NCBI GenBank assembly: GCA_009103225.1
Contig: RHPI01001052.1
Coordinates: forward strand, 149,514-193,599
Length of the DNA: 44,086 bases
From: Chlorokybus atmophyticus
Taxonomy: Eukaryota > Streptophyta > Chlorokybophyceae > Chlorokybales > Chlorokybaceae
Direction: 5' to 3'
The notes below the pieces were generated by a model. It was not told the origin of the DNA, made no database searches, and saw only the letters and a program-made list of their open reading frames with translations. Positions 1 through 10,400 of the stretch are shown here, in pieces (position 1 is the stretch's first letter; each line of letters begins with the position of its first letter). The translations under genes and the position numbers were made by a program.

Positions 1-32
1 ACCCACCCACACATAGTCTCTCACTCTCTCAC

Positions 33-3000
33 CCGTGTGGCCCTCTGGTATCAGTGCATCCGCGGCAATGGACTTGGTCGCTAGCCTCCCGCTACTGCTC
101 TCCCCGTTCAACGTGAACGTGGCCACCCCTCCTATGCCTCCCATCCCGTTGGTGGGACTCGGGCTCCTTCGCGTGTTGTTGTTGACTCTGTCTGCTGCGC
201 TGGAGCTGGCCGTGCGCTGCAGCGGGACGTGAGAGGGGATGTGGGAAGGAGTCGTGGGCTTGGAGGGTGAGGGTGCGTTGAAGTTGATTGTGGGGATGCT
301 GGGACTGGAGTGGGAAAGGATAGGTGGAGGGGTGGGGCTTGGGGGGTTGGGTGTCGTGGAGGTTGTGGTTGGGAAGAGCTCGCGGTCGCAGGAACCGCAA
401 CGCCAACTGCTCGCTGTGCGGGTAATGTGGTGGAGTGAGATCAGATTTGTTGCGATGTGCTGAGGGGTGAAGATGCAACCATGCGTGGGAGTACATACCA
501 GCCTCTTCCAGGCCCTTCGCCAGCAGTAGAGGGGCTCCTCCTGTGCCACCTCCGCCTTGTGCGTGCTCGCGCCCTACGGCGGCAGCCATGTCCCCAACAG
601 CCTACAAGATAGCAATAAGATGTCTATCATGTCTATCACATGCGTGTTGAGGCATGCATGCATGCGCATGCGCTGGCATGCTTTATGTACACACGCACAC
701 CCGCCTCCACCCGCCTACAAGCGCAAGCAAGCGCACTGGCACGCTGTTAACTGGCGCGTACACGTGCTCACGTGAACGCGTATGCCCGCGCACGCATGCT
801 CACAATCGCACAAGCACGTGCACACACAGGCACTCACATACACATGTGTTACATGCACGCGCATGCACACGTACACCATCAACACATGTTTCGACTTCAG
901 CCTCTACCTTCAGGACTCGCTGTAGGTCACGTGTGTCCGGTCGTGCCTTTAGCGTGTTTGCAAGTTCATCTCGCAGGCGTTCGATGCCGGCGTGGAGGGC
1001 AGACAGTTCCGCTTGGACGTGAGCTGCCGGGGCGCGCTTGGTGACGGCATCCTGGAGGCGTGCAAGGGCGTCCTCGAGGCGGGCCACACGGCCGCGCTCG
1101 GCCTCGCGCGCCTCCGCCAGAGCCGCCATCTCCGCACGCACAACGCCACGAAGCTCGTTGAGGTCCCTTGACGCCCTCACGACTCCACCACTCCTCTACA
1201 CATCAACATGATGCTCACACGCGCCGAGACGCGCGCACACATGCACACGAGCGCACAACCGCGCGCGCACGCACGCACGCACGCACGCACACGCACTTTA
1301 AGCCTTCTCCTTGTCTCACCTCAGTGATGATGCTGTCGCGGTGGGAGTCTTTGCCCTCTCCCTTGTACGTGGCAGAGGGCCCCTCCTTGCTGGCGCTGTT
1401 GTCCTTGACGTGTGCGGGGGCGGCGTGAACGGCGCTGGCGACACGGTCGGCGACTGCCTTCTCCGCGTCAGCCTTGGCCTCCTTTCTGACATCTTGCATC
1501 ATTGCACCGAATTCGTCCCGCAGGTCCCGCACCTACAAGCAGCGGAGTGTGTGCGTGTGCGTGTGTGCGTGAGTGATACAAAGCCAACACGCGTGATGAC
1601 AAGATCTTTCCATGTACCTCATCTTCCACAATCTTTGCTGCCGCGACCCTTGCGCTCTGTTCCGCCATGGAGTGCGCGAACGACACTCTTCTCGCCATGG
1701 CCGCCACGGCCGCGTTGATCCTCGCGATCTCCTCCGCCAGCGACGCCGCGGACACGGGGCCCCCTGACGCTGTCGCGGGTTTGACCGGAGGAGGACTTGT
1801 CGGCGGAGGAGGCGGTGAAGTGGGAGAGGAGGCGTCGGGGTCGCCGGGAGGGAGGACGGAGGCGTCGCGGGCGGCAACGGCCTGCGCGGGTGGGTGAGTG
1901 GATGGGGTGGGTGGGTGTGCATGTGACAGATTTCAATGGTTGGCATACCACGAGGATGTCCTTTTCGAGGGTCTGGCGGACGTCGATGACCATCGCGCGG
2001 TCGGCTTTGCCACGTATGGCACGCCTCACCTCGATCAGCTGCCTGTCCGTCGCCGCCGCCAGCGCCTCCATGCCCTGCGCATGTGTGTCACAAGCAAGCC
2101 AACACAAATACCGCATGCGTAGCTGAGTTGTTGCCTGCATCAGACGCACGCACAAGTGCACTCATGCACGCACCTCTCGGTTTGCGAACATTCCCGACGC
2201 GTGGCTCATCTTCGCGTCCGCGTCCGCCTTGACGTCCGCGAGCTGTGCTAGCACAGACTCGTTACTCCCCGCCCTCTCAATCCTCTCTCTCTCCATGTCG
2301 AGCGCCATCCCCCCGACGGTCTCCTGCAGTCTTGCCAGGGCCGCCCCGCACTCGGCCGTCTTGGACGCGGTGGTGGCCAGGTTTGTGTTGAGGGCAACAG
2401 CGGCAGACTCCCACTCGGAGGAGCGGCGGGCGAGACCGGCCTGGCAGGAGGCGATGGAGGCGGCGTGCTCGTCGAGTTGGGATTGAAGAGCCTCCGTTAC
2501 ACCGGCGTCCAGCGCCACGCCGCCGTTGGCCTGCGCATGTGGGTGGATGTGTGATGGGTCGGTGTGCTGGTTTGCGTGCGTGCGTGCGTGCGTGTGCATG
2601 CGTGAGCGTCCGTCTGACTGCGTCTAAGTGCCTGCATACGTGATTGCCTGTATGCGCGCATTTGCGGCGCACGTACACACACGCTTGCGCGTGCCTGCGT
2701 GTGGGTGCATGCATGTGTTCACGCCATCATGTCTTTCAACCATGTCACCTTGGGTGCGGCTGGTGTCGACGCCGCATCCCCCCCGTTCCCCGCCCTCATC
2801 TCCTGCTCCATCGCCGCCACCCTCCCCTCGATCGCCGCCACATCCCCCGCCAGCCTCGCGTCCGCCGCCTGTCCCCTGGCCGCCACCTGGCTCATCCTCG
2901 CCGCCTGTCCCGCCATCCCCTCCGCCATCTCCGCCACGCTCCTCTCCACCCTGCCCGCTCTCTCATCCGCGGCGTCGGCCCTGCGCTCCGAGGCGAGCAG

Positions 3001-3928
3001 GTGCGCGTCCGTCTCGGCGCGGTTGCGGTCGAGGGAGGCGTGGAGGGACTGGAGGGAGGAGTCGAAGTCGTCCATGCGGAGGGTGGCGAAGCGACGGGAC
3101 TCGGAGACGTCCTTCTGGAAGACGGCGAAACGGTCCAGGGAGACCTTTTTTGTCAAGGAGTACTCGAGCTCCGCGATGAGACCGCGCTGCTCCTTCAGAG
3201 CCTTCACGACGGTCTCGCAGAAGGCCTGCAACGAACACATAACAATGATGTGTCACTGTTGTTGGCACTCGCACTCGCACACGCACACGCGCACGCGCAC
3301 GCTCCCTCTTTCTTTCTCTCTCGCAAGCATGCACGCACAGTTGCTCATTGTTGCTTTGCACACTTACTCGCACACTTTTGCAGGGTCACAATCACTGACT
3401 CATGTTCAAGATTTCACTCACTTGCAAGGGCTGGTGGTTGTGCACTAGCTTGATCTCTACCACGTTGGCGAACGGCGTCTCGTCCAGCATTTCAAAAAGC
3501 GGGTTCCCCTCCACACCATTGCTGTGCACCAGGTGTCATCGCGGCGAGTGTTTGTACAATAACAAACTGATAACAAACAAGCCGCTGCGCCTATCAGATA
3601 CAGCAGCGGACAAATGCAGGTGCCAACATAACACAAACACGAACACAGGCTTCAACTTGCTCCCTGTGTTTGATCCTAAACACACAGCACCAGTTGCAGC
3701 CTGTCTGTATGTGCGCAGGTCAGCCCTCGCATACACTGGACTACGACAACCTGGACTGTTATGCAGCTATGTGAATGTGTCAAATGTGTTTAGTACTACG
3801 CTCGTATGGTCTCCATCACCTTCACCTTGTGCTTTCCCTTTCCATCCTTACCTCTGCACTGTCCACGAGGCAGAGCGCTTCTCGTTGGCGTCGCTCCCAA
3901 CAAAGTCCATCTTCATCTCCATCGTCAT
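33..3928 (-). CDS. large coiled-coil protein, 3' end beyond window
   Basis: I read ten minus-strand exons: 3928-3852, 3521-3422, 3225-2749, 2530-2174, 2074-1949, 1881-1618, 1532-1320, 1195-908, 601-499 and 194-33. All have AG/GT borders and phases that chain, giving at least 722 residues from ATG at 3928 (MTMEMKMDFVGSDANEKRSA). After a short globular start (GNPLFEMLDETPFANVVEIK), nearly all of the protein is Ala/Glu/Arg-rich helix, as in AEMAALAEAREAERGRVARL, interrupted by a Pro-rich stretch in the exon at 1881-1618. That pattern suggests a cytoskeletal, centrosomal or flagellar coiled coil, but I do not recognise the family. The last exon has an alternative acceptor at 216 that would end the protein at a stop near 92. 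I prefer 194 because it gives a GC3-rich open frame that continues to a donor at 32. The gene is divergent from its right neighbour. Confidence 0.72.
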
Positions 3929-4187
3929 TGCGCCTCTCTTTCGCCAAACAAGACCAAACCAGGCCAGGCCAGGCCGGACCCACTCACTCTCCGCCGCCCC
4001 TGCCGCCAGGCCAAACAAACACTGTGGTACAGTCACGTGACCCTACCACAATCCGGGTTCCTGCATCCGGCTCGAGCCAATCCGCCTTTGCTCTTTCAAA
4101 GCTTAGTCGATCCGGATCGGACATGCTTGTGGGCATCGTCGGCGGTGGCGCTGTGGTTGGCGGCGGTGGCGAAGCGGCGTAGTGGCC
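3929..4187. promoter_or_regulatory. short divergent intergenic region (likely bidirectional promoter)
   Basis: About 260 bases separate the two start codons of oppositely transcribed genes, so both promoters and 5' leaders must lie here or overlap. It contains a small CCAGG/CCAGGC tandem tract near 3957-3975. I see no clear TATA box. Its role is inferred from layout only. Confidence 0.45.
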
Positions 4188-6995
4188 ATGCAGGCGCCCG
4201 TCGCGCTGCGGCTGTCGCTGCCTGCGGCAGCAGGAGGGCTCGGGGCAGGGCCGGCGAGCAGGGCGCCGCTGAGGGTGGGCGGAGGCGGCAGTAGGCGGCC
4301 CGTCCTGCTTGTCGGCGGCAGGGGTAAGAGTTGTGCCGTGAATGTAGGGTTACGGTTGAGGCGGCGGCGAGGGAGTGTTGCGACAGCTGCTCGTCGCCGT
4401 GTTGAGGATGATGGAGATGGCGAGGACGACGAAGACGATGACCTGGTAATTGAGGAGAGCGTGGAGTTGGAAGATGGGGATGATGGGGTTGATGACGATC
4501 TCGCTGAGGGAGGGCTGCTGGAGGACGCCACACTGGAGGGAGAGTTCGACGATGATGATGACGACGTGGAGCGTGACACCGAGGACGACATTAGAGAAAG
4601 CATACAGGCCAGGTAGGCTGGGTGCAAACAAAGCAAGAATTGAGCGCTTTCTTGTTGTGAATGTGATGAGTTTGCTGACCCCATGTGTATTGACCATGCA
4701 CATAATATGGTACTTAGTTGAAGCATAACCAATTGACTCCAGTATGCTGTGTTGTGTGTGAGGCCATTGTGATGGACACGCGTTGGGTGTTGTTGGATAT
4801 GCAATGCATGCCTTCATTGCGCATGTGCACGCAACATATGCACACAGCAGTTGAGTAGTCCCATGCTGCTACTACCATTATACCAGTACAATGAAGCACA
4901 GCAAGGTTGGTTATTGAATTGACTCGTCACCAGTGCAATTGTGATTGCATGTCAATACTGCAGGATCAAGAATCCAGTCTTTTGTTTTATGCACGACAAT
5001 TAACTGCCAAGCATTGCAGCGTGTCAAACGCAGGCTGCTGTGTTTAGCTGTCGGTTTGCTGGAATGAGATGCTTAGCTTGTTGCTGTGGGCAGGATTACG
5101 AAGATCCGTCAGGGTCGTTTGCAGGCGGGCATCCCAGTGGAGCGCAGCGACAGGAGCGTGCGCACCTGGCGTGACCCCGAGTCAGGGGCCGCCGCCATGG
5201 TGCGGATGGCATTGGAACACGTGTGGTGCTCTTTGCTTTTAGAGGACTGATTATTGGTCATGTGACACACTGTCACGGGCAGGTGATGATCAACGATTAC
5301 GAAGCTGAGATCGACATGGACGATGAGGAGTACTGGGTCGACGCCGAGGTCCACGAGCGTTTCCTTCAGGACACGATCCGCGAAGGCATGGAGCACGGTT
5401 GGACCACTCCCTCGTTCATTCCGCGCACGCCCATCCAACTCATTGCGCGCACGCCGGGACAGGACAAGGTCATTGCGGACTGGGCGGGGCGGTGGGCACA
5501 CGAGGAGGCCGAGGAGGTGCGCGAGGAGGCCGCAGCCAAGCAGGCCGCAGAGCAGGCCGCCGAGGACGCTAGTGCCGGCGCGGCGGAGCTACGTGGCGAT
5601 GAGGACGAGGCGGAGAACAAGTTTGATTGGATCCTTGGAAGCGATGCCAAAAGGCAGCAGGAGGAGAGGAGGCGTGAACGACGTGCGGAAGAGCAGCAGC
5701 GGCAGCAGCAGCAGCTGGCGACGGCTGCAGAGGCGGCTGCCGCCGAGGAAGCCCAGACGGTTAGTGCTTGCATGACTGTGACGCATGTGGTGTGCATTGT
5801 ACAGTGCTGGCGACTCAGCGCTGATCGACTGGAATAACAGATTGCAAAGGCCTGTTGCGACTGTTATGCTAGTACACAAGTTGCGAGTCTGTGTGGCTGC
5901 GTTGTGCAAGGCACTCGCCGGTGTGCTGAAGTCGGTAACTGTGTTTTGCTGTGTGGAGTCATCATGCATGAGTATATGCGTGCTTTGCACATGGTTGACT
6001 GACCATCAGAAGGCTTCAGGAAGCTGATGCTTGTTGCACCCCCGGTTGCACAGATTCAAGACCTTGAAGACGTTGAGGAAGAGCTGGATCCAAGCGACTT
6101 CTACGTCAGCATGATGGAGGAGAGGCCGCTGCGTATCAGCACGCTCAGCCACCAGAAGGATGTGCGCATGAAGCACGTCAAGCGGACCGTGTTCGATTGG
6201 GATGAGGAGCGCATCAAAGAATGTAAGACCTCACGCGCTGGAAATAACTATCGTTCGCTGACATGGTGTTTAATAACGTCTTTTTGTATGCCTGCAGTCA
6301 TCAACTTCAGCCCCATCGATCCCAAGCATTTGACCATTGAGAGGCCCGCAGAGCGCGCAAACTACCGCGTGATGTATGGGTACAGGCCCGGCTTCGAGGA
6401 GGTCATGGAAGCGGAGGGCCGCCTCATCGACAGGTCTCCTGTCAGCTCGGCTGTTGACGAGGCCAGCCTGTTGAACACCGACTTCCCTGATTTCCTTGAA
6501 GGGGGCATGGACGCCATTGGCAGCGCTGTGGACATTGGCGATGATGAGGAGGACGCCGTTGACGACCCACTTGAAGCAGTCATCGACGATGATGACACAG
6601 AGGTTGGCACTTCTGCAGGTCCCGTCTCCAAACCAAAACGGACCGAAGGTGAGCACCCTTCTGCATACGCACATGCACATGCACACGCATATAGCCATTA
6701 ACACTTGGTCAGCCTGCGGAGTGGCACACTTGGTCAAGGCACATGCTCATTGCTGGGGGTTAGACTAGCTGATCCCTATGCAGACGCGGATCCGGGCGAC
6801 GACTGGGAGCCGGAGGAGCTCGAGGACGAGGAGGTGGTGGAGGACGTGCTGGTGGACGAGGAGACCAGCGACGGCGTGGACGCGGGCGGGGGTGGGGGCC
6901 GAGGCAGCGGCAGCCGAGGGACGAGAGGCCGCAAGGACTCCCGCAGACCGCAGTCGAGGTCCGCGGGCAGCGCGTGGGAGGAGAACGAGGAGTAG
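4188..6995 (+). CDS. probable plastid-targeted acidic protein, unknown family
   Basis: Six exons chain in phase: 4188-4612, 5094-5220, 5283-5759, 6054-6222, 6298-6648 and 6784-6995. They give 586 residues. The start at 4188 is the first in-frame ATG; an upstream GTG was ignored. Residues 1-65 lack acidic residues and are rich in Ala, Arg, Gly and Ser, which fits a chloroplast transit peptide. Residues about 68-140 form a very acidic tract. The third exon encodes an acidic globular part (INDYEAEIDMDDEEYWVD) and then an Ala/Glu/Gln helix. Exons 4-5 hold the most conserved-looking block, with ELDPSDFYVSMMEERPLRIS and ANYRVMYGYRPGFEEV. The tail is acidic, then Gly/Arg/Ser-rich. The acidic layout faintly recalls plastid RNA-polymerase-associated proteins, but I cannot assign it to any of them. 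All five introns are GT-AG. Confidence 0.75.
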
Positions 6996-7444
6996 TACGC
7001 AGCGGCAGTTTGGGAGCTGGAAGTAACCCCAAACAACAGATGTGTAGCTGTGCGCGCGAAGCTTCAGAGCATGTGGGAGTGCTCTGCACGGTCACTAGTG
7101 TAGCGGCTGATTGCTTGCACAAGCGCCCGTTGGTCTGTATCTGTGGGCTGGCTGATTAGGCGTGCTGGAGTGTTAAACCACACGCGTGTAGGCAGCTGGT
7201 CTACTATCTAGTTTGTAGTTGAAGGCTGGCGGACAGTTGCTTCTGTCTGGGTTGCAGTGACTGTTTGAGACACGGCTGGACATGTTGGAGAGAAAGAACG
7301 TGACAAACAATTTGTGATGCAGCCACATTGACAACAGTGCGGAATGTGACAATGAGTTGACATGCGCCATGCATTGACCTTGACTTGCAACATGTTGAGG
7401 CAGGCTTAAAGCAGCAGTACCCACACAGCAAGTGTTGGTACGTA
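6996..7444. other. convergent 3' intergenic region
   Basis: This is the space between the stop codons of two convergent genes and must hold both 3' UTRs. I see no ORF, repeat or clear polyadenylation signal in it. Confidence 0.5.
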
Positions 7445-10400
7445 TCAGCTGTGGGCCCAGGTGTGTATGGCATTGTTGAGTTGTGTGGTGCGCGAGTGGA
7501 GGCTCTCATGCAGCCACCTGAGGAATTCCTCACCGGCGCGCTCATCGGACATGCCTACGAGGAGGGAGTCACGTAGGTAGTGTATGTCCTCAGCGGTCTG
7601 GAGCTCGGGCATGCCGGAGGTGAGCATGAGCTTGAAGAGCGCGATGAACAGGTTTGCGTGGCGTCTAATCACGTTGAAGGCACGCACGCAAAGAAGCTCG
7701 AAGCGGCGAAAGCGCGGGTCGCCCTCCCCGCCCATGACGTGGGCAAAGTCTGGCGTAAACACGAAGCGCGTACGCTCACGACGCAGACCGAACTTTGACT
7801 TGAAGTTGCCAAGAAAGTGTCCGAAGTCGATGTGGAACAACGTGCCGTCGGTGGCGAGCATGACGTTGTCGTTGTGTCTGTCCCCAACGCCCAGTACGCA
7901 CGTGGCCACGCAGGCCGCCGCGGCCGAGCGCGCGAAGCGGTCCGCGCACTCGGCCCACTGCGCCGGCGCAGGGTTCCAGCGCGCCAGCCAGTTTGAGATG
8001 ATATCCTCGCGGAAGCACGCCACGCCGCCTCCTGCCGCACGAGCGATGTTGGACGTCGTGTCCGCGTCGCCCACCACGGCGAGGAAACCCGCGTCCGGCG
8101 ACACCGCTGCGCACGCGTACGTGCGCACCTCGAGGTCGAGACCCGCACCCGACCACAGCTCACCCATCAGCCGCAGCAGATGCAGCGTCAACATGTCCTG
8201 CCGCAGGTCGTCTCCACACTTGAACAGCACCATGCGCTGCATCGCTGGTTGCTGTTGTTGCTGTAGTTGTTGTGGTTGTGTCGATGTCGACATCCTGAGG
8301 GTCTCCCGGTCCCTCGCCCCCTCCAACACCAACCACAGCGGCTGCTTCTTGCTCGACAGCACCCGACACGCCGCCACATCAAACCCGCCCGCCTCAAACC
8401 TGACGGCAACAAGCCAAGTTGTTACAGTCAAGCTCTCTCACACTCTTGTACCTACAAGTAGACATACATGTACACACACGCGTGTCCACGTACCGCGGGT
8501 CTATTGGCAGGGAGAAGCGCGCGGGCATGCGTATCCTTCTTAGCGCTGCGTGGAGGGCGGCTCTCTTCTCTGCGGTGTGGCCGGGGCCCTTCCCACCGCC
8601 GCTGCCGCTATCGGTCTGCTGCTCCTTGATGTCCTCTGCCACGCGACGCAAGGCGGACGTCGCGCTCACCTGCGCAACGAGCGCAGCCCTCACGCGTGAA
8701 CCGCAGTGACGCAGGTACGCTGTCAACAACGCCAACACGCGCGACAGGGGCGAGGAGGAGGTGGTGGTGGTGGTGGTGGTGGTCGTGGAGGATAGGCGTA
8801 TGGCCTCCACTCTGAGCATCCAGAAGAGGTTGAAGCCGAGCGCGGGGCTACGAAGGGCGCGTACCAGCAGGAAGCGCGCGATGGGGGAGCGCGCGGGGTC
8901 GCGGTCGAAGCGAAGCGCCTGCACGAGGGGCAGCAAACATAGAGGAAGCAGCGCGTCGTCGTCACGCAGAGATGCAAGATGATTCAGCGCCAGCTCGCGA
9001 ATGCGCTCGTCAGCGTACTCCTCGCACAGCAGCTGAGGGACACACACGTACACGCACACGTGAGCGAGACAGTGTTGGGTAGCTCTGTGGTATGTATAGC
9101 GCACGCACACCTGCAATGCTTCCAACGGGTGCTCTGGTGTCCACGCTGCCAGCAACCTGCACGTCCGATTGTACTATGTTGGCAGATCTGTCATTAACGT
9201 GAGCTCAGACAAGTCTGCGTGCGGGTACCTGTGGGCGTGACACACAGCAGCGCGGGAGCCGTACGGCACGCAGAGCAGGGCTCTGGGCAGGGCCGAAGCG
9301 GGCAGCTGTACTCTGCTGCGGCCGCGACGCGCGAGGGCGGCCCACACGGCACTGCGCACGTCTGCTGCTGGAACTCCGCTCAACGGATCTGCGTTGGGGA
9401 AATGTGGGTGCGCCACCGTGCGTGCGTGTGCGTACATACGTGCACGTGGTTGCGTGCATGTGCGCGCACAAGCGGGTGCGCATCTGTGTGAGTGTATCCA
9501 GACGCGTGTATGTGCATGCGTTCTGTTGCGCGTGCTACTAGTTGCGGTTCCTATGCACCGTGTTGCGGGGATGTGCATAGAGCTATGAATAAAGCAACAG
9601 CCCCAACCTGCGCTGAGTGCTTCCCGCACCACCGTCTCCTCGCCCCCCACCCCGCGTCCACTGCTGGACGGCCTCTCATCCTCCTCCCCCATAACACCCT
9701 CCTCCCCGTCATCCAGAGTGTGCACGACAGTCACCGCCCGCTTGTCCAGCCCCAATCCCAGCACTCCCACACCATCGTCATCCCCGCACACCAAAGACAA
9801 CCGCAGCGGCCCCGTGCGCAGCCTCCCGCGCAAGTCGAACAGGTACGCGCTGGCTTCACCAACGAGGACGTTGTTGTTGTTGTCCTCGGCCCCGTGCGTG
9901 ACGCGGCAGCAGATGCGAGCCTCCCGCGGCAGGTCGGAGGTGTTGGTGTTGGGGAGAGTCACCCACCGGAGCCACGACGTGGCGGGACCACCCAACCCGG
10001 GAATGGTGCAAGTGGCTGGGGTGGCTGGGGTGCAGATTGGATGGCTGATGGCCTGGCTTCCGTGCTTCCTGCAGTGTGCAACCATTGGCAACTGTGTGTG
10101 TCTGCGTGCGTGCGCGCATGTATGTGTGCGTGTGTGCGCGTGGCAAATGCCTGCATGCGTACAGTGTGATGGTGAGGTTGAAGCTGCCGCTATTGGCGGC
10201 GGGAGTGACACTGGATGTTGGACGGTATAGCTCGCCCACGAATATCCTGTTGGCAGAATGAAATGTTGAATGCGTATGCTGCATGTCACCAAGCTCCTAC
10301 GCGAGATGTGACATGATCGAGTCTTGTGTACAGCACTAGTAATCATCAACCCCACGTTGTTACTGGAAGAGAAAAAATCCACTGCCCGCGTGTATGTGCG

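Noticed and set aside
33-216. Stop codon near position 92 as the end of the coiled-coil gene
   Set aside because: That frame (HQRDGRHRRGGHVHV...) has shadow-like composition. The alternative acceptor at 194 gives a GC3-rich frame running to a donor at 32. It remains possible.
557-1044. Plus-strand ORFs rich in His, Thr, Ala, Cys and Arg (and many like them around 2.6, 9.4, 10.1, 17.1, 19.6 kb)
   Set aside because: They are translations of CA/GC alternating intron tracts and have no domain signal. Minus-strand exons with clean splice sites explain these regions.
4188-6995. Assignment to the plastid RNA polymerase-associated protein HEMERA/pTAC12
   Set aside because: Only a vague resemblance in acidic composition and one short SHQ..YR-M-G-like pattern; not enough for a name.
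7584-8543. Long plus-strand ORF of about 319 residues
   Set aside because: It is the antisense shadow of the PI3K kinase exon, whose minus-strand frame has unmistakable catalytic motifs.
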